DNA of 39,629 nucleotides from Erysipelotrichaceae bacterium. Its GTDB lineage: Bacteria > Bacillota_I > Bacilli_A > Erysipelotrichales > Erysipelotrichaceae. Shown in pieces: positions 15,509 through 23,845 of this stretch; positions within the stretch are counted from its first letter, which is position 1, and every line of letters begins with the position of its first letter. Position numbers and translations under genes: made by a program. The stretch lies in NCBI GenBank assembly GCA_017405675.1, contig JAFRAB010000030.1, positions 1 to 39,629 on the forward strand. Direction: 5' to 3'. The notes beneath the pieces are model-generated. The model was given only the letters and a program-made list of their open reading frames with translations. It was not told the origin of the DNA and searched no databases.

Positions 15509-16164
15509 TCGAAATTCTCCTTTCCGGCTGCCAGTTCAAAATGGCATTTTACGATTCCCAGATCTATGGCCAGGCAGGTACCGATCACACCATGTCTGGC
15601 AGTGACCTTGTTACCGTCAAGAGTAAATCTGAACTTCTGCTGATTGACAGCTGTAGGGGCCAGCAAGGCAGCTTCAACACCATCTTTGAACCACTGCGGT
15701 GAATCAGAAGTAAGATTGCTGATGTCAGATGGCGATTTGCTCTTGTGAGCAGTTCCCTGTGTTTTTCCATATCCCAGGGAAATTATTATTACTTCAGCTT
15801 CTCCTTCATTGATTACGGCTTTACTCTTGCCGTGGGTAAGAGCTACCCAGCAGGTATTAAGTCCCAGTTCCTGAGCTTTCAGCACCAGCATTTCACCGTA
15901 ATATCCGCCTCTTTCATCCAGATCAGAGGCTTTTCTGCCGATTACGGCAATATAGTTTGAACAGTTTTCAAAATGTCCGTAGTGAGCCATGCGGCTGTTG
16001 AAGCATTCAGGTTCATCGTAGATGATCTGGATGTTCAGGTTTCCCTGTTTATTCAGCTGATCACAGTACTCGTTCAGCTGCTTTCTGATTTCTTCGGGTA
16101 TGGGTTTGTCTAGATACTGTCTGACACTGTGACGAGATCTCATCAGTTCCATAATGTCGCTCAT
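15499..16164 (-). CDS. Nitroreductase family protein (FMN-dependent)
   Basis: RSRHSVRQY near the N-terminus (9-17) is the FMN-phosphate binding motif of the nitroreductase superfamily. The protein has two half-repeats (221 residues) of the TM-nitroreductase type, with a central GLNTCWVAL and a C-terminal LAPTAVNQQKFRF. It uses FMN and NAD(P)H to reduce nitro, quinone or flavin substrates. The start codon overlaps the esterase stop (ATGA) behind an AGGAGG site, and its end overlaps the start of the PhzF gene. Confidence 0.9.
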   Translation of the reverse strand: MSDIMELMRSRHSVRQYLDKPIPEEIRKQLNEYCDQLNKQGNLNIQIIYDEPECFNSRMAHYGHFENCSNYIAVIGRKASDLDERGGYYGEMLVLKAQELGLNTCWVALTHGKSKAVINEGEAEVIIISLGYGKTQGTAHKSKSPSDISNLTSDSPQWFKDGVEAALLAPTAVNQQKFRFTLDGNKVTARHGVIGTCLAIDLGIVKCHFELAAGKENFEWA

Positions 16165-16979
16165 AGTGATCCTCCTGCAGGTATGTTGTATATTATTTCT
16201 CTGTATTTCTCACAGAGTTTCTTTCTGGCTTTTCGAGCCTGAGCGGTCCATGGGGTCATTAAATCAAAGGAATGCAGGTCCCCGTGATAAATATCAACAG
16301 CGGCTTTTATACCAGCTTCCTGTAATTTCCTGACGTAGGTAATGGTCTCCCGACAGAACGGTTCACCGTCACATACAAAGGTATAACATGGCGGCAGCTT
16401 CCTGTAATCTGTTTCACGGGCAGGGGAAGCATATGGCGGAATATCCTGCCTTCCGGACAGTTCACCGAGATATTTCTTCCAACCACGATGATTTCTTACG
16501 GTATTCCAGATTTTTCCATGGTTATCTATTGAGGATTCCGTATCGAAGCAGTCCAGCATCGGATAGAGCGGTATCTGCATGGCGATATCTATTTCTCCCT
16601 TGTCACGGGCATAAATGCATAGGGCAGCAGTCAGACCTCCGCCAGCGCTTTCACCGCCAACAATTAATCGATCTATGCCTAAGGCGTCCATGTTGTCATG
16701 CATGTACTTCAGAGCCGCATAACAGTCTTCCAGCGCAGCAGGATAAGGATTGGCAGGAGCCAATCTGTAATCAGGAGCAACAACTACTGCTCCAAACTTT
16801 TTTGCCAGCATGCGTCCACAGGAAGCGTATACCATTTCGGCCATGCCGATAGTATAGCCGCCGCCATGGATCCACAGTATGCCTGGTACTTTTTCTGTCT
16901 GCTTATCCGGATAAAGAATGATTGTCTTCATCTTTCCGGCTGCTGTTTCTATGTATTGTCTGCGGGATCTCAGTTTCAT
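16161..16979 (-). CDS. Alpha/beta hydrolase fold-3 esterase (hormone-sensitive lipase type)
   Basis: HGGG at 38-41 (oxyanion hole), GGESAGG with Ser111, and HGDLHSF with His236 mark this 272-residue enzyme as a cytosolic HSL-type esterase. The acid position reads CDGEPFCRE, with Glu206 where many members have Asp. It is the first gene of the minus-strand operon. No ribosome site precedes the ATG; instead an extended -10 (TGCTAAAAT) ends 6 bases before it, so the transcript is probably leaderless. Natural substrate unknown; short-chain acyl esters are typical. Confidence 0.9.
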   Translation of the reverse strand: MKLRSRRQYIETAAGKMKTIILYPDKQTEKVPGILWIHGGGYTIGMAEMVYASCGRMLAKKFGAVVVAPDYRLAPANPYPAALEDCYAALKYMHDNMDALGIDRLIVGGESAGGGLTAALCIYARDKGEIDIAMQIPLYPMLDCFDTESSIDNHGKIWNTVRNHRGWKKYLGELSGRQDIPPYASPARETDYRKLPPCYTFVCDGEPFCRETITYVRKLQEAGIKAAVDIYHGDLHSFDLMTPWTAQARKARKKLCEKYREIIYNIPAGGSL

Positions 16980-16985
16980 AGTTCT

Positions 16986-16994
16986 ATTTTAGCA
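16986..16994 (-). promoter_or_regulatory. Extended -10 promoter of the eight-gene minus operon
   Basis: On the minus strand TGCTAAAAT ends 6 bases before the ATG of the esterase, placing the transcription start at the start codon itself. Confidence 0.5.
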
Positions 16995-17143
16995 CACCAG
17001 TGAATTCATAAGGCATTTTTAACTTCACACACCGTCGATATAGTGAGTCAAACGGTTTATATCATAAAAAAATAATAACTTCTTTTTGCCTTTTTAATTC
17101 AGCGAACTGAATGCGGTCCACTCTCTAATTCTCTCTCTTTTTT

Positions 17144-17173
17144 TTGTATCAGTTGGGTAAAAGATTATATAAT
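17144..17173 (+). promoter_or_regulatory. Promoter of the transporter-amidase operon
   Basis: A fair -35 (TTGTAT, 17144-17149) and a perfect -10 (TATAAT, 17168-17173) are 18 bases apart, giving a leader of about 64 bases to the ATG at 17244. Confidence 0.5.
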
Positions 17174-17213
17174 GAATTTTATATATATTCAGTTTTAAAT
17201 AATTAAAAAAATT

Positions 17214-17228
17214 CTGTCAAACTGACAG
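17214..17228 (+). promoter_or_regulatory. Inverted repeat next to the ribosome site
   Basis: CTGTCA, three bases, TGACAG, directly ahead of GGGAAGGAG (17228-17236). As RNA it forms a small hairpin beside the ribosome site; as DNA it could bind a regulator. Confidence 0.35.
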
Positions 17229-17243
17229 GGAAGGAGTATATCT

Positions 17244-18632
17244 ATGGATAAAAAGGAGAAGAAAACCGTAGGTCTGGCTGAAAAACTGGGATTCATGAGT
17301 TTTTCAACTTCTACCAACATCGTATTCAACTTCAAAAGCACTTACTACAAATATTTCCTGACATCGATTCTGCTGATCGATCCGGTGGCCGCTTCCAACA
17401 TGGCCCTCATCGGTACTGTCTGGGATATTGTCAATGACCCGCTGATCGGTGTCTGGGCCAATAACGTACGTTTCAAATCAGGAGAAAGAGTAAGACCGTG
17501 GTTACTGTGGATCGCTGTTCCTTATGCATTAGGCATGGTGCTGCTGTTCACTGACTTCAAGGTTTCAGAAAGATGGGATATCATTCTGGGACTCGTTATG
17601 TTCTTCTTCTATGAAATAGCCAATACTTTCAGAGGCATTCCATACAACGGCATGGGAGCTCTTGCTTCTTCTAATGACTCAGACCGTAAGTCAATCAATG
17701 CCTTCCGTTCACTGGGCGGCTGTCTGGGATCAGGTATCGGTGCTGTAGCCGTTCCTCTGATCGTAAAGATGTTCGGCGGTCTGAAAGATCACAAAGTAAT
17801 CAATTCATCTGATTCACCAGCCATTTTCCGTTCAGCCTGTTTCATGGGTGTTCTGATCATCATAGGCTGTCTTATCCATTACTATACCACTAAGGAAAGA
17901 GTAAGACAGGTTGAAGAAAATGAGGAAAAGATTGGCATTAAGGAAACATACAGAATGCTGTTTAAGTGCAAGTCATGGGTCAAGAACATGTTCTATGTCA
18001 TGTCCTATGGTATTTCAACATGCCTGTTAACATCATCAATAACTTATTACTGTGCCTATGTTCTGAACAACAGCTCACTGTCAACCCCGATAATGGCTGT
18101 ATATCTGGTATTCTCAATAGTCTTCTCAATTCTGGCTCCGAAGATCGATTCGATCTTAGGACGAAAGAAGACTATGATTGCGGCTGCCATCGTTCAGATC
18201 ATCGGCAAGATTCCGTTTATTATAAATCCTTACAATGTTATAAATGCCTATATCAATGCGGCTGCAGCCGGTATCGGTTTAACAGTTACTTTCGTTATGT
18301 TCAATACCAACAGAAACTCAATTTCCGATATTGTTGAAGTTCAGAACGGACGCCGTCTGGATACCATGGTTTCCACCGGTGACAACCTGGCCAGCAAGAT
18401 CGCTGAAGCAGCAGTTGACAAACTGTTCCTGGTAGCTCTGGCTGCGGCTGGCTTCTCAGCACGGCTGGCTGATCAGGGACAGCTGCAGAACATAGCCACC
18501 CAGAATACCATCAATGCTCTGTTGGGCTGGATCCCTGCTTTAGTAGCATTAATGATGATGATTTTCGGTGCAACTATTGATACTGAAAAGGAATACAGAG
18601 AATCAGTAGCTGCCAGAGAGGAGAAGAAATAA
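17244..18632 (+). CDS. GPH/MFS-2 family cation symporter
   Basis: The 462-residue protein has the twelve-segment layout of the glycoside-pentoside-hexuronide (MelB-like) transporters, with the signature WDIVNDPLIGVWANNV near 63-78. The acidic residue that usually follows DPxxGxxx (as Asp) is Asn here, whereas the second GPH transporter in the window keeps Asp. Such proteins import glycosides or other small organic solutes with H+ or Na+. As first gene of an operon with three amide/peptide-type hydrolases, its cargo may not be a sugar. The next gene starts within its stop codon (TAATG). Confidence 0.88.
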   Translation: MDKKEKKTVGLAEKLGFMSFSTSTNIVFNFKSTYYKYFLTSILLIDPVAASNMALIGTVWDIVNDPLIGVWANNVRFKSGERVRPWLLWIAVPYALGMVLLFTDFKVSERWDIILGLVMFFFYEIANTFRGIPYNGMGALASSNDSDRKSINAFRSLGGCLGSGIGAVAVPLIVKMFGGLKDHKVINSSDSPAIFRSACFMGVLIIIGCLIHYYTTKERVRQVEENEEKIGIKETYRMLFKCKSWVKNMFYVMSYGISTCLLTSSITYYCAYVLNNSSLSTPIMAVYLVFSIVFSILAPKIDSILGRKKTMIAAAIVQIIGKIPFIINPYNVINAYINAAAAGIGLTVTFVMFNTNRNSISDIVEVQNGRRLDTMVSTGDNLASKIAEAAVDKLFLVALAAAGFSARLADQGQLQNIATQNTINALLGWIPALVALMMMIFGATIDTEKEYRESVAAREEKK

Positions 18633-19783
18633 TGAATCCTCATGCATATATCACTGACAAAAAACAGATTGAAGCCCTTGAATCCATAAAGAGGGTAGAT
18701 GATAAAGGCTATCTTTATCATATGGTCTGCAATTATGACTATTACAGTCTGCCGGAAATATTTACAGTCATGCTGTCAGCCGGCTGTTCAACTTTTGTGG
18801 TAAAAAATCAGGAAGGGGAAGTGCTGTTCTGCCGTAACTACGACTATTCCCATTTTCAGTTTAATGACCGCAGTAATCCGCGTACAGGTCTTAACATGGT
18901 TATAGAGGGAAATAACCCTAAGGCCAAATATCGTTCCATCGGAGCTGCCGATACCTACTGGGTGGACTTTAAAAACGGCTCAGCGGTAAACGGTATGCTT
19001 GATGACGGCAAGACAGACCTGTCACCGTTCATCATTTCACCGTATCTGTGCATGGATGGCATGAATGAAAAAGGACTGGCCATCAGTATTCTGGCTTTAA
19101 GTGTTAAGTGCGACTATGAAGAGATCAGCTTCGATGAATATGAGAAGATCCTTGATCCTAATAAGATCAATATGTTCCTGGAGAGCCCAGGAGAGTTGCC
19201 AAATCCATACTGGATTTACGGTTCTGTCGGAGCAGTTGTTGTCAATAAGGCAGACAGGAAAGCCTGGAAAGTATCTCAGCCATTAGTTGAGACTACTGAT
19301 CCAGATAAGAAAACTTATCTGCATACGGTACTGATGCGTCTGGTACTTGATAACTGTGCAAACGTCGATGAAGCACTGATGCTGTTTGGCAGCAGCAATG
19401 TCAAAGGTGCCATGCCGGGAGCAGACTATCATATCATGGTAGCCGACTCTACGGGTAAATCCAGACTGATTGAATGGATCGACAACAGGATGGTTGTTAC
19501 AGACATCAATCATGCTACAAATCACTATGTCGGTAAGGAAGATCCGTTCTATCCTGAGGCCTGCGGCCGTGATGAATGCCTGAAAGCCGGTGTTTACCGC
19601 GGACGTCAAGGCATGAGACAGGATTATGCCGAAAGACTGCTCTCGCTGGTAGTCCAGGATCCTGACAATGGCATGGATCGCGGCAAGACCCAGTATTCCT
19701 GCGTATATAACCTGAATAAAAAGACATTGAAGATATTCTCATTTGGAGATATGTCCAAATCATGGGAATATGAACTGAAATAA
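18632..19783 (+). CDS. Linear amide C-N hydrolase, choloylglycine hydrolase family (Ntn)
   Basis: The conserved block GCSTFVV with Cys52, followed by CRNYDY at about residues 77-82, is the nucleophile and Arg-Asp pair of choloylglycine hydrolase/penicillin V acylase enzymes. These use an N-terminal Cys to cut amide bonds between an acyl group and an amine or amino acid. In bile salt hydrolases the Cys follows the initiator Met; here 51 residues precede it, so autocatalytic removal of a propeptide is expected. No secretion signal, so cytosolic. It overlaps the transporter stop. Bile-salt hydrolase is possible but not supported over other N-acyl amidases. Confidence 0.85.
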   Translation: MNPHAYITDKKQIEALESIKRVDDKGYLYHMVCNYDYYSLPEIFTVMLSAGCSTFVVKNQEGEVLFCRNYDYSHFQFNDRSNPRTGLNMVIEGNNPKAKYRSIGAADTYWVDFKNGSAVNGMLDDGKTDLSPFIISPYLCMDGMNEKGLAISILALSVKCDYEEISFDEYEKILDPNKINMFLESPGELPNPYWIYGSVGAVVVNKADRKAWKVSQPLVETTDPDKKTYLHTVLMRLVLDNCANVDEALMLFGSSNVKGAMPGADYHIMVADSTGKSRLIEWIDNRMVVTDINHATNHYVGKEDPFYPEACGRDECLKAGVYRGRQGMRQDYAERLLSLVVQDPDNGMDRGKTQYSCVYNLNKKTLKIFSFGDMSKSWEYELK

Positions 19784-19796
19784 GCAGGTGAATGGT

Positions 19797-21239
19797 ATGC
19801 TCTATGTATTTATTGCCCTGGCTGTACTTCTGTGTTTCATGATCTACAATGCCATAAAAATGAAACCTGAAGACATCAGTCAGTATGAAAGAAAAACCGA
19901 GTATGATTTCGATAAGGAAAAAGCTGTCGAAAGATTCCGCCACATGCTGCAGAAAAAGACAGTGTGGCCAAGAGACAGTGAACCTGATTATGAAGAATTC
20001 AGAGCCTTCCTGCCGATGCTGAAAAAGGATTATCCGGAAGTATTCAAAGTTCTGGAAGTCAATGTCATTAATGACTATGGCATTCTGCTTAAATGGAAGG
20101 GGACAGGTAACAGGAAACCGGTCGTTCTGATGGCTCATTATGATGTTGTAGCCGTTGATGAAAAAGGCTGGGATCATCCCCCATTCGCTGCTGAAATAGC
20201 TGATGGATCAATCTATGCCAGAGGCACGTCTGATACCAAGTGTATCATTGCCGGACTGCTGGAAGCTGTTGATTATCAGCTGGCTCAGGGATATAAACCG
20301 GAAAGAGACATCTATTTCTCTTTTACCAATAATGAAGAAACAGGCGGACCTACAACACCAAAGATAGTGGAGTGGTTTAAGGAAAATCACATTGAACCGT
20401 GGTTTGTTCTGGATGAAGGCGGAGCAATCATCAATGATGCTCCATTAGGTGTCAAAGATGAATTCGCCATGATCGGAGTCAGTGAAAAAGGCTGTCTCAA
20501 TGTAACCCTTACCGCTAATGGTATCGGCGGGCATTCATCCACTCCGTCAACTAAGACTGACTCAACATTCATGCTGGTAAATGCCATCAATAATCTGTCA
20601 AAACATCCATTTGAAAAGAGACTGCATCCGGTAACGGAAAAACTGCTGAGTATCTACGGATCACATTCTAGTTTCCTGTATCGCTTCATTTTCGGCAACA
20701 TGTGGCTGTTCAGACCGATAGTCATAAAGGTACTTGAATCAAATAAGGAAACGGCAGCCATGGTTGCAACAACAGCGGCCTTAACACAGCTTAAGGGAGC
20801 ACCGGCAATCAACATCATTCCGCCAACTGCCCAAGCCGGCTACAGTGTTAGAATTGCGCCGGGTGGTACAGTCAGAGGATGTATCGATCACTTTGTTTCT
20901 GTTATAAATGATCCAAGAGTTGAAGTAACCTCTGATGAAGGTGTAGAAGCATCACCTGTATCTTCAATTGACAACAGTGCTTTCAAACTGATAACCGAGG
21001 TTGTATATCGAAGCTATAATGATGTGTACTGCTGCCCATATATTCAGAATGGAGCCACCGATTCACGTAATTTCCACCGTATCTTCCCTAATGTCTACCG
21101 TTTTGCGATGTTCAGAATGAGCGGTGCGGAAAGACAGGCAATTCACGGAAACAATGAAAGCATAAGATTATCATCATATTACGAAGGCATAACTGCCTAT
21201 ATCAATCTGTTTGCAGAGCTGAATAAAGCTCAGGAATAA
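19797..21239 (+). CDS. M20 family peptidase with N-terminal membrane anchor (PM20D1-like)
   Basis: The protein has a hydrophobic anchor at about 1-20, then an M20 di-zinc hydrolase: AHYDVV (His), ARGTSDTK (bridging Asp), NNEETGGP (general base Glu and ligand), LDEGG (ligand), and a dimerisation domain with GGHSSTPS. Length 480 is like the carboxypeptidase S/PM20D1 branch, whose members cut peptides or N-acyl amino acids. ATG 19797 is chosen: AGGTG at 19786-19790 lies six bases ahead, whereas the GTG at 19788 is inside that site. It follows the amidase gene within 15 bases. Confidence 0.88.
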   Translation: MLYVFIALAVLLCFMIYNAIKMKPEDISQYERKTEYDFDKEKAVERFRHMLQKKTVWPRDSEPDYEEFRAFLPMLKKDYPEVFKVLEVNVINDYGILLKWKGTGNRKPVVLMAHYDVVAVDEKGWDHPPFAAEIADGSIYARGTSDTKCIIAGLLEAVDYQLAQGYKPERDIYFSFTNNEETGGPTTPKIVEWFKENHIEPWFVLDEGGAIINDAPLGVKDEFAMIGVSEKGCLNVTLTANGIGGHSSTPSTKTDSTFMLVNAINNLSKHPFEKRLHPVTEKLLSIYGSHSSFLYRFIFGNMWLFRPIVIKVLESNKETAAMVATTAALTQLKGAPAINIIPPTAQAGYSVRIAPGGTVRGCIDHFVSVINDPRVEVTSDEGVEASPVSSIDNSAFKLITEVVYRSYNDVYCCPYIQNGATDSRNFHRIFPNVYRFAMFRMSGAERQAIHGNNESIRLSSYYEGITAYINLFAELNKAQE

Positions 21240-21251
21240 AGGAGCATAATT

Positions 21252-22211
21252 ATGATCGACTACAAAGACTATGTAAATCTAAATGGTTTAAAGCAGAGAA
21301 TTCATGTTAAGGGAACTGACGAAAACAACCCGATTCTACTGTTTCTTCACGGGGGACCGGGAGTAACAAACAGACACTTTGTCATCGGCAGCAACTCCGA
21401 TCTCTGTGATGACTTTACCATTGTTGCCTGGGACCAGAGAGGTACCTGCGGCAGTTATGAAGGTTGTACTAAAGAGTCACTTACTGTTTCGTCAATGGTT
21501 GAAGATGCCAATGAACTGGTAAAGTATCTCTGCGAAAAATACAACAAGGAAAAGCTCTTCATCATTGGCGGCAGCTGGGGAAGCTGTCTGGGTACACTGC
21601 TGGCAAAACGCCATCCTGAGCATATTGCAGCGTATATTGGTTTTGGTCAGCTTGTTGATGGACCTCTTAATGAAAAACTTTCCTATAAGTTTGCCTATGA
21701 TGAGGCTGTTAAGCATAACGACCGGGATTCCATTAAGAAACTTGAAGCTATTGGCAAACCAGTCAATGGCATATATAAAGATGGTTATGACGGTATGATG
21801 GCTCAGAGAAAAATCATGATGAAATATGGCGGATATTCTCAGGATAAGGCCAAACGTTCATATTTCAGCTCCATGGTTGTTCCAGTATTAAAGAGCGGCG
21901 AATACAGTTTTAAGGAAATTGTCGGGTTCGTTAAAGGATACCAGTTTGTTTTAAGAAACATGTGGGATGAAGTTGCCAGTCTGAATCTGCTTAAGGAAAC
22001 GGAAGGGAAGATTGATGTTCCATACTATATCTTAGATGGCAGACTGGACAACAATACACCTGCTTCTCTGGTACAGGATTATTATGAAAAACTGGAAGCT
22101 CCGGACAAGGATCTGATCTGGTTTGAAAATGGCGGTCATAATCCGTTGGGAGACTGTCCGGAAGAATTCAAGAAATGCATCAGGGAAAAGCTTCTTCCTC
22201 TTGTAAAATAA
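21252..22211 (+). CDS. Alpha/beta hydrolase, proline iminopeptidase-like (S33)
   Basis: HGGPG at 33-37, GGSWGS with nucleophile Ser108, LDGRLDNNTP (Asp266 probable acid) and NGGHNP (His296) are the S33 family pattern; the 319-residue length fits. Family members release N-terminal proline or hydrolyse related amides and esters. It is the last gene of the four-gene operon, 12 bases after the M20 gene, and ends at a terminator. It is cytosolic, without a signal. Confidence 0.87.
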   Translation: MIDYKDYVNLNGLKQRIHVKGTDENNPILLFLHGGPGVTNRHFVIGSNSDLCDDFTIVAWDQRGTCGSYEGCTKESLTVSSMVEDANELVKYLCEKYNKEKLFIIGGSWGSCLGTLLAKRHPEHIAAYIGFGQLVDGPLNEKLSYKFAYDEAVKHNDRDSIKKLEAIGKPVNGIYKDGYDGMMAQRKIMMKYGGYSQDKAKRSYFSSMVVPVLKSGEYSFKEIVGFVKGYQFVLRNMWDEVASLNLLKETEGKIDVPYYILDGRLDNNTPASLVQDYYEKLEAPDKDLIWFENGGHNPLGDCPEEFKKCIREKLLPLVK

Positions 22212-22236
22212 TCAACAATAATAATAAATAATGACA

Positions 22237-22259
22237 AAAGCAGAGAATCTCTGCTTTTT
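22237..22259 (+). terminator. Terminator of the transporter-amidase operon
   Basis: AAAGCAGAGA and TCTCTGCTTT stem followed by T, 25 bases past the S33 gene. Confidence 0.85.
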
Positions 22260-22364
22260 CTATCAGGAAGACTGTTGAATGACAGAACATGAAGAACCTG
22301 TTGAAGGCAGCGATTATGACGACCTGTTAGGGCTTCAGGTACTGTACTCAACAATCTTATTTTG

Positions 22365-22370
22365 TATAAT
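22365..22370 (+). promoter_or_regulatory. Putative -10 of the YcxB-AKR operon
   Basis: TATAAT about 64 bases ahead of the start at 22434. No clear -35. The rest of 22260-22433 shows no gene. Confidence 0.4.
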
Positions 22371-22433
22371 AATAGTATTAAGAATATAGTATTTATAATT
22401 CATTTATATATAATCCTCAGGAGGAGTGTATCC

Positions 22434-23087
22434 ATGGAACAATATGTTACAGTCAAGGAAAAGCAGAAAGAACTGGAAGATCTGGTGTTCAGAAGTCTGT
22501 TTACGGATCAGAGCGGCAAATACCGCTGGGTTTATGAACTTCCGATGCTCAGCAGTTTTTTCCTGCTATTTGAAGTATGGAAGGCTCTGGCCGTTTCGGC
22601 CTTTGCGGTTTTCTGTTTTATGTTAGGTGTAAATATAGCGGAGGGAGGAGGACTGCAGGGCCTGCTGTTTTCTCTTCAGTTGATGGCAGTAGTAATGGGT
22701 ATTCTGTTTGTACTGTCCATCCCGGCTTACTATATTGTTACCAAGGCTAATAACGGTAAGTATACAGTTCTGTTTGAAATGGATGATTCCGGCATAGACC
22801 ATGTACAGATAAAGACCAATAAGGCTAAAGCTCTTGATCTGCTGGTAACCTTTACGGGAGCGGCAGCCAAAAGCAGAACTACAACTGCAGCAGGCTTGCT
22901 GTCAGCTTCAGGCGGTTCTCTTTACTCCAGATTCTCCAATGTCAGAAGAATAAGAGCTTACCCGAAAAAGCATCTGATAACTTTGACCGGCAGGTTTTTG
23001 AGAAATCAGGTTTATGTTGATGATGAGGATTTCATTCCTGTTTACGAGTACATAAAGCGTCATTGTCCTAATGCGGACATCAGATAG
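22434..23087 (+). CDS. YcxB-like membrane protein
   Basis: The 217-residue protein has two adjacent membrane segments (about 38-60 and 70-95) and a C-terminal cytosolic domain rich in beta strands, ending VYVDDEDFIPVYEYIKRH, as in the YcxB-like family of Bacillota. The function of the family is not established. The start at 22434 follows GGAGGA; an upstream in-frame ATG (22362) has no ribosome site and lies on the -10, so it is rejected. It is the first gene of a four-gene run to 24961. Confidence 0.75.
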   Translation: MEQYVTVKEKQKELEDLVFRSLFTDQSGKYRWVYELPMLSSFFLLFEVWKALAVSAFAVFCFMLGVNIAEGGGLQGLLFSLQLMAVVMGILFVLSIPAYYIVTKANNGKYTVLFEMDDSGIDHVQIKTNKAKALDLLVTFTGAAAKSRTTTAAGLLSASGGSLYSRFSNVRRIRAYPKKHLITLTGRFLRNQVYVDDEDFIPVYEYIKRHCPNADIR

Positions 23088-23097
23088 GAGAAGTGAA

Positions 23098-23580
23098 ATG
23101 AAAAGATTTGTGGCTGTAGTTTTGGCAGTAATGATGATATTGCTGACAGGATGCAGACCGGTTGAACCGGATAACATTCCTTATGAACCTGATACACCGG
23201 CACCTGATCCTCATATCGGTATATTTGATTCTGATTACGGATCAATGATGTTTAACGGTGACGGTGAGAGCATTGTCATTGATTTTGAAAAAGAATTTGC
23301 GGACATGACTGGCTTGCCGGCAGGTGAAACAGAAGGAAAATATGTATTCCTTTCCGGTGATCTGCCGCCTCACGGTAGCGTGGATGTCCGTTATGATGTA
23401 GCCCACGAGCTGGAAATTACCGTAAATGATAAAAAGGTCATACTGGAACTGGGTATTGCTTCCCGGGATGGGAAATCAGCACAGTCAGGTGTTGATACCG
23501 TAACGGAAAACAGAATACCTGTGCTGCTGACGAAAGACGGTAAAATGATGACCGTAACATTTGAAAAGAAACAGAGGTAA
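23098..23580 (+). CDS. Unrecognised lipoprotein
   Basis: A type II signal peptide ends ILLTGC (Cys at about residue 19), followed by a proline- and acid-rich linker (RPVEPDN) and a 120-residue beta-rich domain with no motif I recognise. Start ATG 23098 (160 residues) follows AGGAGAAG closely; an in-frame ATG at 23071 overlaps the YcxB-like gene and lacks a ribosome site. It should be exported and lipid-anchored. It is 10 bases from the preceding gene. Confidence 0.75.
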   Translation: MKRFVAVVLAVMMILLTGCRPVEPDNIPYEPDTPAPDPHIGIFDSDYGSMMFNGDGESIVIDFEKEFADMTGLPAGETEGKYVFLSGDLPPHGSVDVRYDVAHELEITVNDKKVILELGIASRDGKSAQSGVDTVTENRIPVLLTKDGKMMTVTFEKKQR

Positions 23581-23585
23581 ACATT

Positions 23586-23843
23586 ATGTATTGTTATAAA
23601 TGCGGAAAGAAAATTCCTGATGAAGCAAAGTTCTGTCCATATTGCGGGGCAGAGGTTAAGAAACCGGATGAAACAGCAGTCAGGGAAGATGGTAAGGGCG
23701 GTCTTGTCATTGATGCACCTGAAGGAAGTAAAGTTACGATCAGTGATCAGATATCAATAAGAGAAGACGGTAAGGGTGGCCTGATTTTTGATGTTCCGGA
23801 AGGAACAACCGTAACAATCAGTGACCCTGAAAAAGGAAAATAA
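23586..23843 (+). CDS. Small zinc-ribbon protein with an internal tandem repeat
   Basis: The 85-residue protein starts with a zinc ribbon (Cys3, Cys6, Cys17, Cys20; the YCYKCGKK...FCPYCGAE type). It then carries two copies of a 22-residue unit, REDGKGGL plus a D-x-PEG-x-x-VTISD tail, at about 33-54 and 59-80, spaced by 26 residues. Zinc ribbons of this kind often head membrane or regulatory proteins; here only the short repeat tail follows. It lies 5 bases after the lipoprotein and 2 bases before the reductase gene. Confidence 0.8.
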   Translation: MYCYKCGKKIPDEAKFCPYCGAEVKKPDETAVREDGKGGLVIDAPEGSKVTISDQISIREDGKGGLIFDVPEGTTVTISDPEKGK

Positions 23844-23845
23844 AA

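Noticed and set aside
16388..17003. Two plus-strand frames opposite the esterase
   Set aside because: Antisense shadows with cysteine-, histidine- and arginine-rich random composition and no ribosome site.
18632..19783. Firm call as bile salt hydrolase
   Set aside because: Family membership is clear, but the long segment ahead of Cys52 and the gene context do not single out bile salts.
22362..22433. 24-residue N-terminal extension of the YcxB-like protein
   Set aside because: The upstream ATG overlaps the -10 box and has no ribosome site; ATG 22434 is preceded by GGAGGA.
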